Origin: Puniceicoccales bacterium
GTDB taxonomy: Bacteria > Verrucomicrobiota > Verrucomicrobiia > Opitutales > LL51
Length of the DNA: 6,243 nt
Assembly: GCA_031276935.1 (NCBI GenBank)
Contig: JAISMD010000060.1
Span: 1-6,243, forward strand
Reading direction: 5' to 3'
Made by a program: the position numbers and the translations under genes
Notes under the pieces: model-generated
What the model was told of the DNA's origin: nothing
Database searches by the model: none
The model's input: only the letters and a program-made list of their open reading frames with translations
Shown: positions 1 through 5,760 of the stretch, piece after piece
Layout: the number at the start of each line of letters is the position of its first letter
How positions within the stretch are numbered: position 1 is the stretch's first letter

Positions 1-369
1 TTGGAACGCTTTTGTGGATTATTGATGGAACACTTTGCCGGAGATTTCCCCACATGGTTATCCCCGGAGCAAATTCGCGTTCTACCCCTAAGCGATGACC
101 ATATTCCCTACGCTAGGGCGGTTCTATCGCAAATTCGCCAAAGCGGAATACGGGCATCCCTGGATGAATCGTCGGAAAAATTAGGTGCGAAAATTCGTCG
201 CAGTGAATTGGAAAAAATTCCCCACATGTTCATCATCGGTAACCGGGAACAGGCGGAGCAAACCGTTACCCTACGCTCCCGAAAAAATAAATCCCTGGAA
301 GGAAGTTACGACCTAGCCCGTGTCATCGGGCTGATCGGAGAAGAAATAAGGGAAAGGCGATTATCCTAA
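1..369 (+). CDS. thrS: Threonyl-tRNA synthetase, C-terminal part (5' truncated by window)
   Basis: ThrRS charges tRNA-Thr with threonine in the cytoplasm. Only the last 122 residues lie in the window. The first in-frame codon (TTG) is an internal leucine, not a start: the opening residues LERFCGLLMEHFAGDFPTWL match the end of class II motif 3 (the family's S-[IL]-ERF-x-G-x-L-x-EH), whose arginine contacts ATP. The rest, from about residue 22, is the anticodon-binding (HGTP) domain, recognisable by IRVLPLSDDHIPYA, the turn ASLDESSEKLGAKIR and the KIPHMFIIGNRE strand that are standard in ThrRS. The C-terminus is complete, with a TAA stop, and has normal length. It converges on fabZ with a 77-bp gap, so it belongs to a different transcription unit from every other gene here. 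Identification is firm. Confidence 0.96.
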   Translation: MERFCGLLMEHFAGDFPTWLSPEQIRVLPLSDDHIPYARAVLSQIRQSGIRASLDESSEKLGAKIRRSELEKIPHMFIIGNREQAEQTVTLRSRKNKSLEGSYDLARVIGLIGEEIRERRLS

Positions 370-446
370 ATTTTTTGGGGAAATTTTTACTACAAAGGGA
401 AATCACTGGGAAATAATTTTAGTTTTTAGATCTAATTTTTAGACCT
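370..446. other. AT-rich gap between convergent thrS and fabZ, possible weak bidirectional terminator
   Basis: These 77 bp must contain the ends of both the thrS and fabZ transcripts. An A3T3 inverted pair at 368-373 and 383-388 (AAATTT, loop with GGGG, then more T) could form a short AT-only stem readable from either strand. A perfect 10-bp palindrome TTAGATCTAA lies at 426-435, and TTTTTAGAYC is repeated at 423-432 and 436-445. There is no GC-rich stem, so a classical intrinsic terminator is not shown. No open frame of interest is present. Confidence 0.3.
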
Positions 447-872
447 TTAGGCCAACGCCAGTGAAAATTTTGTGTTGAGGGCAAGGACGTTTCCTTCCTT
501 GAAAACATTCCCCTCCATCATGAAAAATTTCCCCATTTTTTCGCCACATGTGACTTCGATCCGTAAAATCTCGTTGGGTTTTACGATGGATTTAAAGCGT
601 GCATTTTCGATGCGTGCCAAAACCGGAGTCGTCCCCTTCTCCAGGGGAAAAAGTTTCAGAATTAAAGCGGCTGCGGTTTGAAAGACCGTTTCGCATAAAA
701 TAACACCGGGAGTAATGGGGTTCCCCGGATAATGCCCCCTGAAAAAATCGCTCGTTTCCGGAAAAATTTTCTCGCCGACGATCCTGTTGCCCTCCAAAGC
801 CACAATGCGATCGACGAATAAAAACGGTGGACGATGGGGAATAATATCTTCAATGTTTTCGATGGGAATCAT
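447..872 (-). CDS. fabZ: 3-hydroxyacyl-[acyl-carrier-protein] dehydratase FabZ
   Basis: FabZ dehydrates (3R)-hydroxyacyl-ACP to trans-2-enoyl-ACP in the elongation cycle of type II fatty acid synthesis. The 141-residue length is typical of this single hot-dog-fold protein. Visible landmarks are IPHRPPFLFVDRI near the N-terminus (residues 11-23), then FFRGHYPGNPITPGV with catalytic His47, and Glu61 in LCETVFQTAA. The His-to-Glu spacing of 14 is the same as in E. coli FabZ (His54/Glu68). The C-terminal half (ARIENARFKSIVKPNE) is the usual strand pair that closes the tunnel. The ATG overlaps the TGA of the upstream acidic-protein gene as ATGA. No Shine-Dalgarno sequence is seen, so translation is probably coupled to that gene. 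The lpxD and lpxA neighbours known from proteobacteria are absent. The central helix (VFQTAAALILKLF) departs somewhat from textbook FabZ, so a specialised FabZ-like dehydratase is a minor alternative. Confidence 0.9.
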   Translation of the reverse strand: MIPIENIEDIIPHRPPFLFVDRIVALEGNRIVGEKIFPETSDFFRGHYPGNPITPGVILCETVFQTAAALILKLFPLEKGTTPVLARIENARFKSIVKPNEILRIEVTCGEKMGKFFMMEGNVFKEGNVLALNTKFSLALA

Positions 873-1531
873 GGGTTCGCGATTTCTAATTTTTGTAATT
901 CTTCATCATCCCAATCGGTTTCATCGGCCTCGAAGGTTTCATCCTCAATGAGATATTCCTCCCGATTTTCATGTTCTTCCTCGAATTCGCCGTGCTTCAC
1001 AATGTCATAGCCCGCCGGAGTGTACTCCAAAATATCGACAATTTCATCGAAAACATGGACCGTGTTTCCTTCGATATATTTTTCCTGGTATTTCTCCCGC
1101 ATCGATTCCTCTATTTCCTCCATATTCATCGGTACCTTGAAATCAATTAGCTCATTCAACAATTTCACACGGAGACGAATGATGTGATCGATAAATTCTG
1201 CGTAGGGACCCTCATTATCCGTGAGGATATTGGGTAACAAAAATAGGGGTTCCTCCGAAGAAAGGACCTTCGTTGCCGTAAATTCTAACTTAACCTGATT
1301 ATTGGGTAGCTCCGAAAGGATGCGAAATTTTAAAAAAGCATCCTCCATGAGATCGTTGCGGAACCCATACTCACCGAGCGGCGAAACAAGTTCGATGATG
1401 TGTTCAAATTGCCGCGGATCGATGATACCCGCATAATCCGTATCAATGCTGACATCGTTGCTAATTTTCTCCAACCACCATTTACCATTGTCATTCAACT
1501 TGACCGTACACCATTCGATTTTCTCAGACAT
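869..1531 (-). CDS. Conserved-looking acidic protein of unknown function, coupled to fabZ
   Basis: I do not recognise a named family. From the ATG at 1531 the product is 220 residues, soluble, with no signal peptide or membrane segment. The body (about 1-170) has well-ordered composition: a Trp-rich N-terminus (EKIEWCTVKLNDNGKWWLEK), the stretch DYAGIIDPRQFEHIIELVSPLGEYG, a strand-like segment around VKLEFTATKV and a likely amphipathic helix FIDHIIRLRVKLLNELI. The last 47 residues (174-220) form a very acidic, probably disordered tail with 20 Asp/Glu. The frame is open upstream to a TTG at 1591 (240 residues), but that codon has no ribosome binding site and the extra residues look like untranslated leader, so I chose the ATG. 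The ATG also lacks a clear Shine-Dalgarno. The stop overlaps the fabZ start by ATGA, which suggests coordinated expression. Being a real gene is well supported; function is unknown. Confidence 0.8.
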   Translation of the reverse strand: MSEKIEWCTVKLNDNGKWWLEKISNDVSIDTDYAGIIDPRQFEHIIELVSPLGEYGFRNDLMEDAFLKFRILSELPNNQVKLEFTATKVLSSEEPLFLLPNILTDNEGPYAEFIDHIIRLRVKLLNELIDFKVPMNMEEIEESMREKYQEKYIEGNTVHVFDEIVDILEYTPAGYDIVKHGEFEEEHENREEYLIEDETFEADETDWDDEELQKLEIANP

Positions 1532-1559
1532 AGCAATGGGAGTACTTAGTAGCGATGTT

Positions 1560-1569
1560 CGCAGCTGCG
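1560..1569. promoter_or_regulatory. 10-bp perfect palindrome CGCAGCTGCG in the leader
   Basis: CGCAGCTGCG is a perfect inverted repeat 29-38 bp upstream of the chosen ATG (1531) and downstream of the predicted promoter. It stands out as a GC-rich island in very AT-rich sequence. It could be an operator or a small RNA structure in the leader of the unknown gene. It is short enough that chance is possible, and it would be coding if the alternative TTG start at 1591 were used. Confidence 0.25.
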
Positions 1570-1616
1570 TAAAGCATTTTTTACACCACAATGATTATAT
1601 ATTTTTTCTTCAAAAT

Positions 1617-1648
1617 ATTATACTATTATGTGTTATATGTAACGTCAA
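1617..1648 (-). promoter_or_regulatory. Sigma-70-type promoter candidate for the acidic protein-fabZ pair
   Basis: Read on the - strand, a -35 box TTGACG (1648-1643) is followed after 17 bp by TAGTAT (1625-1620). The overlapping perfect TATAAT (1622-1617) lies 20 bp from the same -35. Surrounding sequence is strongly AT-rich. Transcription would start near 1610, leaving a leader of about 80 nt to the ATG at 1531. This is the best promoter in the window and argues that the pair is transcribed separately from the ABC ATPase gene upstream. Consensus match only. Confidence 0.5.
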
Positions 1649-1716
1649 TATATACAGCCTATACACAATGCAATTCCCTTGTCCTTCTCACATCCTAGTG
1701 ACATACACTTGTACCC

Positions 1717-2697
1717 CTAGTGCCATTGGGTGTGCTCACTGTCCGTGTACTCCGTCGCTTGAATGAAAATTTCTTCCAAAGTTGCCGTTTTTTCCCGAAT
1801 ACTGAGGAGCTTCCATCCGGGTTCCCCCAGGAGCGTTTTCCAAAAAGCATCCATATTTTGCGTCGCCAAAGCAATGGACAATTGATGGCGATTCCGACCC
1901 AAATCCATGGAAACATCCCGCACTTGGAATAAATTTTGCCGCTTCTTGAACTGATCAATAAATTCCGGTTCGCATTCCACATTGAGTATAAAAATACGTT
2001 CTTTGAAAAACATTTCCCGCAATTCGTCCATCACTCCATTGGCAATGAGACGCCCACTGTTAATGATGATGAAACGATCGCATAAATTCTCGATCTCCGG
2101 AAGGATGTGACTGGAAATAATAAAGGTTCTTTTCCCCCTTTGCTGGGAAATGAGTTTTCGGAATTTGATGACCTGGTTCGGATCTAAACCGATGGTGGGT
2201 TCGTCGAGAATCACCAATTCGGGATTGGCCAGTAGCGTATCGGCTAAACCAACCCGCTGTTGCATACCCTTGGACAGTAGACCGATCTCCCGACGGCGAA
2301 CGGAACGGGGAATGTCGGCTAGGGACATCATCTTTTCCGTATGGATGCGAACATTCTTCGCTTCCACCCCCTTCATCGCCGCACGGAAACGGAGAAATTC
2401 CCCAACGGTTAAATGGGACGGCAGGGGATTATTCTCCAACATAACGGCCACGGAGCAGGATTTCGGACAGCGACGATAGGCTATATTTTCCTCCCGAATG
2501 GTAATCACCCCAGCGGTAGCATTGATCAATCCGGCAAGGATTTTCAGGGTGGTCGACTTCCCTGCCCCATTGGGCCCCAGTAAACCTACCACTTCTCCCC
2601 CATTAATCCCAAAGGATATATCCTCCAACGCTATGCATCGCCCATAGTACTTGGAAAGATGGTGAACTGTAATAAATGGATCCAATGGCCCCATCAT
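1717..2697 (-). CDS. ABC-2 type transporter ATP-binding protein (permease not in window)
   Basis: This is the cytoplasmic ATPase of an ABC exporter, powering a separate membrane permease. Numbering from the ATG at 2697 (326 residues), Walker A is GPNGAGKST (41-49), the ABC signature LSKGMQQRV (141-149), Walker B with catalytic Glu is LVILDEPT (161-168), the D-loop is GLDP just after it, and the switch His is in SSHIL (197). The Q-loop position carries Glu (MLENNPLPSHLTV, about 88), as is common in the GldA/CcmA-like exporter branch. All catalytic motifs are intact. Residues from about 230 form the variable C-terminal domain, ending in ATLEEIFIQATE, usual for DrrA/NatA-like ATPases. The frame stays open to a TTG at 2763 inside der, but homology starts at ITVHHLSKYYG, so the tandem ATGs at 2697/2694 fit better. 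It starts 19 bp after der and is probably cotranscribed with it. Substrate cannot be deduced. Confidence 0.9.
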   Translation of the reverse strand: MMGPLDPFITVHHLSKYYGRCIALEDISFGINGGEVVGLLGPNGAGKSTTLKILAGLINATAGVITIREENIAYRRCPKSCSVAVMLENNPLPSHLTVGEFLRFRAAMKGVEAKNVRIHTEKMMSLADIPRSVRRREIGLLSKGMQQRVGLADTLLANPELVILDEPTIGLDPNQVIKFRKLISQQRGKRTFIISSHILPEIENLCDRFIIINSGRLIANGVMDELREMFFKERIFILNVECEPEFIDQFKKRQNLFQVRDVSMDLGRNRHQLSIALATQNMDAFWKTLLGEPGWKLLSIREKTATLEEIFIQATEYTDSEHTQWH

Positions 2698-2716
2698 TAG
2701 GATTGCTTGAAAAGCC

Positions 2717-4105
2717 TCAAGCCGTTTTTTCTCCGTAGCGCACTTCTTTGTCAACAAATTCAAATTTTAGGGGACAACCAAATAGATCAAAGGCCTCCCG
2801 AATACCCTTTTCCAAATATCGTTCATAGGGTTCGCTCAATCTTTGACGGCGATTGCAAAAAATTTTCATGCGGAAAGGAAAAGTTCCACTGTGTACGGCG
2901 TAGTAAATTTTAAAACTCCGCCCCGATGAGGCAGCGGGAGGATGGCGATCCATTAAATCCTGGATAACACGGTTCAATTTCCCCGTAGAAATATTTTGGG
3001 ATGCCCGTTCGAAAAGACAAATGGCCGTATTCAGTACGTCCCTTATCCCATAACCCGTTTGAGCCGAAAGAAAAATGATGGGGAATTGGGATAGGGCAAA
3101 AAGTTCCCCTTCCACAGCGCCCCGGAATTTTTTCTGAAATTCCTCAATGGAACGGTAAGCGCTCAACTGATTTTCCCCTACGGCTTTTAAAGCCAAATCC
3201 CATTTATTGACGAGGAGCATTAGGCATTTCCCTTCCCTTAAAATCCGATCCATTAGTTTCTTATCCTGCCGTCTAATCCCGGAAAGTGCGTCGACGATGA
3301 GCAATACAATATCGGTTTCCCCCATCGCATCGATGGAACGGAGTGTGGAAAAAAATTCCACCGAACTATCGATTTTCCTTTTTTCCCGCAATCCGGCGGT
3401 ATCGATCAGGCGGAAAAGATATTTCCTCTCCCCCTCCTCGAAGGTGAAATCACAGCGAATAGCATCCCGTGTCGTACCGGCATTTTCATGGATAATGCTG
3501 CGATTTTTCTTGAGAAGGACGTTGCTAATGGAAGATTTACCCACATTGGGCCGCCCCAATAGACAAATTTTAATGGTCGGAATGGAGGGTTGTTCCCCCT
3601 TGGGAGGTTCCTGGGAAGCGTAGTGATCAATGATTTTCCGCAGAACCTCTTCCCCGTAACCGTGCTCCGCCGATGCTAAAGTGACTTCCCCTAAACCTAA
3701 ATTATGGAAAATATCACCGCGATCGATTTCCTTCTCCGAATCAATTTTATTGGCAATGAGATAAATTTTCTTTCCCGATGTGCGTAACTTTTCGGCGATT
3801 TCGTAGTCGAAGGGAGTACATCCAGCGCGGGCATCAACGATGAAAAATATGACCTCCGTTGCCCCAATGGCAAAGTCAACCTGTTCCTCGACCGCTCCAC
3901 GTACATCGGCATTTTCCTGGCTCTCTCCTAGACCGATGCCACCCGTGTCCATCAAGGTCACGCCGTTGGGTAATTCTTCAATGACCACATCCCGTGTCGT
4001 CCCCGGTTGATCGTGGACAATGGAAATTCGTCGCCCGGTGAGACGATTGAATAGGCGACTCTTCCCCACATTGGGACGACCAACTAACGCTATGGATGCC
4101 TTCAC
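2717..4105 (-). CDS. der: Ribosome assembly GTPase Der (EngA)
   Basis: Der is an essential GTPase with two tandem G domains that acts in maturation of the 50S ribosomal subunit. Numbering from the GTG at 4105 (462 residues), G domain 1 has GRPNVGKS (9-16), PGTTRD, DTGG (53-56), NKID (119-122) and SAEHG. G domain 2 has GRPNVGKS (184-191), AGTTRD, DTAG (235-238), NKWD (300-303) and SAQTG. The C-terminal KH-like domain spans about 372-456 and includes EPYERYLEKGIREAF and FGCPLKFEFV. The GTG at 4105 gives the family's usual N-terminus (KASIALVGRPNVGKS) and is preceded by GGAGAG at good spacing, the only clear Shine-Dalgarno in the window. An upstream in-frame GTG at 4132 would add nine residues and has no such site. 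The residue after the first P-loop is Arg instead of the usual Thr/Ser. Length and domain order are otherwise normal. Confidence 0.97.
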   Translation of the reverse strand: MKASIALVGRPNVGKSRLFNRLTGRRISIVHDQPGTTRDVVIEELPNGVTLMDTGGIGLGESQENADVRGAVEEQVDFAIGATEVIFFIVDARAGCTPFDYEIAEKLRTSGKKIYLIANKIDSEKEIDRGDIFHNLGLGEVTLASAEHGYGEEVLRKIIDHYASQEPPKGEQPSIPTIKICLLGRPNVGKSSISNVLLKKNRSIIHENAGTTRDAIRCDFTFEEGERKYLFRLIDTAGLREKRKIDSSVEFFSTLRSIDAMGETDIVLLIVDALSGIRRQDKKLMDRILREGKCLMLLVNKWDLALKAVGENQLSAYRSIEEFQKKFRGAVEGELFALSQFPIIFLSAQTGYGIRDVLNTAICLFERASQNISTGKLNRVIQDLMDRHPPAASSGRSFKIYYAVHSGTFPFRMKIFCNRRQRLSEPYERYLEKGIREAFDLFGCPLKFEFVDKEVRYGEKTA

Positions 4106-4110
4106 TCCCC

Positions 4111-4117
4111 TACTCTC
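4111..4117 (-). promoter_or_regulatory. Ribosome binding site that decides the der start
   Basis: On the - strand GGAGAG lies about 9 nt ahead of the GTG at 4105, with a second purine run (AGGGG) right next to the codon. The alternative GTG at 4132 has no comparable sequence. This favours the 462-residue form of Der. Position is given to within a few bases. Confidence 0.45.
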
Positions 4118-4191
4118 TCCATATGATTCCACCTTCGCAAGCCTAAATCTGACCCATCCCCATTAACCTAAACCACCAATGTTGGAAATGT

Positions 4192-4220
4192 TTCATATGG
4201 CTGCCTAACGAAGAATCCAA
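4192..4220 (-). promoter_or_regulatory. Weak promoter candidate upstream of der
   Basis: Read on the - strand, TTGGAT (4220-4215) and TATGAA (4197-4192) are separated by 17 bp, 87 bp before the der GTG. Each box matches the sigma-70 consensus at only four positions or so. It is listed because the 162-bp gap between nrdR and der is longer than the other gaps in this gene run and could hold an internal promoter. Readthrough from gpsA-nrdR is the alternative. Confidence 0.25.
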
Positions 4221-4231
4221 AGAGTCGGAAC

Positions 4232-4265
4232 GGGATTAAGGATAAAACCGTAAATGGTAAATCCC
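4232..4265 (-). other. Possible hairpin just downstream of nrdR
   Basis: GGGATT (4232-4237) pairs perfectly with AATCCC (4260-4265), and inside the loop ACC (4247-4249) can pair with GGT (4256-4258). The structure starts 2 bp past the nrdR stop codon. No T-run follows on the - strand, so it is not a standard intrinsic terminator. It could act as a 3' stabilising or processing element between nrdR and der, or be chance. The remainder of the 4106-4267 gap shows no convincing gene. Confidence 0.25.
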
Positions 4266-4267
4266 CA

Positions 4268-4717
4268 CTAGTGTTCCAAATTCCGTACTTCTTCTTCGAA
4301 TTCGTAGGCCTCACGGAAATTTTTGTAAACACTGGTAAAACGCAGATAGGCAATGGGATCAATTCTTTTTAATTCTTCCATGACGATTTGGCCTATGGTT
4401 TCCGTAGGGATTTTCTTTGAATAGTGCTCACGGATATGGCGTAGAATATTTTGCATTAGGATTTCAATTTTCCGTTCCTTGGCACCATCCGATTTTATAG
4501 CTTTTTGTAAGCCTTGGGCAATTTTTTCCCCATCGAAATCCTCCTCCGATCCGTTCCGCTTAATGACAACTAGCGCCGTTCTACAATAAACTTCCACGGT
4601 GGAAAATTTATGACCACAAATTTCACACCTCCGTCTCCGCCGTATGCTACCATGATCTGGAGCCGTACGCGTATCCGTTACCTTCGTATCCATACAACCG
4701 CATTGGGGACATTTCAT
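4268..4717 (-). CDS. nrdR: Transcriptional repressor NrdR
   Basis: NrdR represses ribonucleotide reductase genes by binding NrdR boxes, sensing ATP/dATP through its ATP-cone. The 149-residue length is standard. The N-terminal zinc ribbon has Cys3, Cys6, Cys31 and Cys34 (CPQC and CEIC), followed by the basic stretch IRRRRRCEICGHKFST that is typical of the family. The ATP-cone occupies about residues 49-139, beginning VVIKRNGSEEDFDGEKI and ending near YLRFTSVYKNFREAYEF. All expected landmarks are intact. The ATG lies 2 bp after the gpsA stop, without a Shine-Dalgarno, so it is cotranscribed with gpsA and probably translated by reinitiation or SD-independent entry. The pairing links phospholipid precursor supply with dNTP control only by position. 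No nrd gene and no convincing NrdR box occur in the window, so its targets lie elsewhere. Confidence 0.97.
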   Translation of the reverse strand: MKCPQCGCMDTKVTDTRTAPDHGSIRRRRRCEICGHKFSTVEVYCRTALVVIKRNGSEEDFDGEKIAQGLQKAIKSDGAKERKIEILMQNILRHIREHYSKKIPTETIGQIVMEELKRIDPIAYLRFTSVYKNFREAYEFEEEVRNLEH

Positions 4718-4719
4718 TT

Positions 4720-5703
4720 TTAAAAAGTTTTTCGAAAGGTCGCCTCCAGTAAAATCCCTTTCATCTGATCAACGGAGGGCTGTTGCCCATATAAAATTCC
4801 GTAAATCGCCTCGACTATGGGGGCATTAATTCCCTTTTCTTGAAAAATATTGTGGAAGGTTTTCGCCGAACGATATCCCTCGATCGCCGCTACGGAACGA
4901 TTTACGATTTCCTGTGGATTATTATTTTTAGTGATCGTTTCTCCGAAACCGCGATTCCGACTCCACGTCCCCCAACTGGTCGCCAATAGATCGCCTAAAC
5001 CACTGGGGCCAAAGAAAGTCGCCGCCTGTGCGCCCAATGATACTCCCACTTCCACCATTTCCCGTAAACAGGCACTGATGTAGGAACATTTCCCATTGTC
5101 CCCGAATTGTAATCCATCGCACATGCCCGCACCTATGGCGTAAATATTCTTTAAACAACCCCCCAATTCCACTCCAATGACGTCGTCGCTGTATTGGAAA
5201 GTCATATTGCTGAAAGAAATGGGAACGTCCTTACAACCATTATGGACCGAAGCAAGGACGAGTTGGGTTGGGAAATCGAGTGCCACCTCACGGGCATAGG
5301 AGGGTCCCGATAGCACGCCAAAGGAATGTTCAGGGAAATGGCGGCGAATGTACATACTGGGTAATTCCCAAGTACTTCCCGGTAGTCCTTTGCAAAAGGA
5401 AAGGATCGGTGTTGATTCTCGAAATGCGTGGGTTTTAATGTGGAGACAAACGTCATCGATGGCCGAAGACGGACAAATTAAAAATAAAACATCGCAGGAC
5501 GCCAATGAAGTATATTCGTGGGTAATCCGAATGGCAGAGGGAATTTTAATGCCGGGGAAAAAGGTTATATTTTCCTGATGCCCATTAATTTCATCCGCAT
5601 CTTCCCGCGATTTGGTAATGAGCGTTATTGAATGCCCCGCACGAAAACTACTGAGCGCAACGGCTGTCCCCCATGCTCCCGCACCAATAATCGAAATCTC
5701 CAT
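4720..5703 (-). CDS. gpsA: Glycerol-3-phosphate dehydrogenase [NAD(P)+]
   Basis: GpsA reduces dihydroxyacetone phosphate to sn-glycerol 3-phosphate in the cytoplasm, supplying the backbone for phospholipids. The 327-residue length fits the family. The N-terminal Rossmann fold opens with GAGAWG (residues 7-12). Further landmarks are SFCKGLPG (Lys105), the LSGPSYAREVA block (131-141), ELGGCLKNIYAIGAG with the catalytic Lys185, GLQFGDNGKCSYI, and SGLGDLL followed by SRNRGFG (248-254) in the helical C-terminal domain. EGYRSAK near 275 is the usual EGxxTA-like site. The segment between SGLGDLL and SRNR reads ATSWGTW, where most relatives have a T-C-[TF]-S-type sequence. The ATG is well placed against homologues, with no clear Shine-Dalgarno. 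A promoter candidate sits directly upstream and nrdR follows after 2 bp, so this gene probably heads a gpsA-nrdR operon. Confidence 0.96.
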   Translation of the reverse strand: MEISIIGAGAWGTAVALSSFRAGHSITLITKSREDADEINGHQENITFFPGIKIPSAIRITHEYTSLASCDVLFLICPSSAIDDVCLHIKTHAFRESTPILSFCKGLPGSTWELPSMYIRRHFPEHSFGVLSGPSYAREVALDFPTQLVLASVHNGCKDVPISFSNMTFQYSDDVIGVELGGCLKNIYAIGAGMCDGLQFGDNGKCSYISACLREMVEVGVSLGAQAATFFGPSGLGDLLATSWGTWSRNRGFGETITKNNNPQEIVNRSVAAIEGYRSAKTFHNIFQEKGINAPIVEAIYGILYGQQPSVDQMKGILLEATFRKTF

Positions 5704-5710
5704 GGCTCTG

Positions 5711-5739
5711 ATTTAAAATCATATAAAAATTAAAGTCAA
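5711..5739 (-). promoter_or_regulatory. Promoter candidate for gpsA, giving a near-leaderless mRNA
   Basis: Read on the - strand, TTGACT (5739-5734) is separated by 17 bp from TTAAAT (5716-5711). The first box matches the sigma-70 -35 consensus at five of six positions, the second is moderate. The -10 ends only 7 bp before the gpsA ATG at 5703, so transcription would start at or within a base or two of the start codon. That agrees with the absence of a Shine-Dalgarno sequence there. Consensus match only; readthrough from dxs is also possible. Confidence 0.4.
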
Positions 5740-5760
5740 TAGACGGCTTCATTTTATCCA

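Noticed and set aside
1532..1591. N-terminal extension of the acidic protein from a TTG, containing CKKC that resembles a metal site
   Set aside because: TTG without a ribosome binding site, a single CxxC only, and an internal ATG that starts the ordered region; likely leader sequence.
1620..1670. NrdR-box-like sequence (ACTATTATGTGT) in the gap upstream of the acidic protein
   Set aside because: Two bases are missing from the required 16-bp spacing and there is no second box or nrd gene.
1694..1722. CCTAGTG direct repeat and CACT/AGTG pairings at the end of the ABC gene, considered as a terminator
   Set aside because: Stems of only 4 bp and no T-run on the - strand; one copy overlaps the stop codon and looks accidental.
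1446..1766. A + strand open frame (106 codons) with a hydrophobic middle and cysteine-rich end, spanning the 1532-1716 gap
   Set aside because: Both ends are antisense to well-supported genes, composition is irregular, and the gap is better explained as a promoter region.
2160..2215. tRNA T-loop-like GGTTCG patterns here and near 873 and 2829
   Set aside because: All lie in coding sequence or a gene start and none has acceptor or anticodon stems around it.
2698..2763. Extension of the ABC ATPase to a TTG overlapping der
   Set aside because: The extra 22 residues have no family similarity and lie over the der C-terminus; tandem ATGs fit the family start.
4168..4362. Small hydrophobic - strand frame over the nrdR 3' end and the following gap
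   Set aside because: Half of it overlaps nrdR in another frame and there is no start signal; probably chance.
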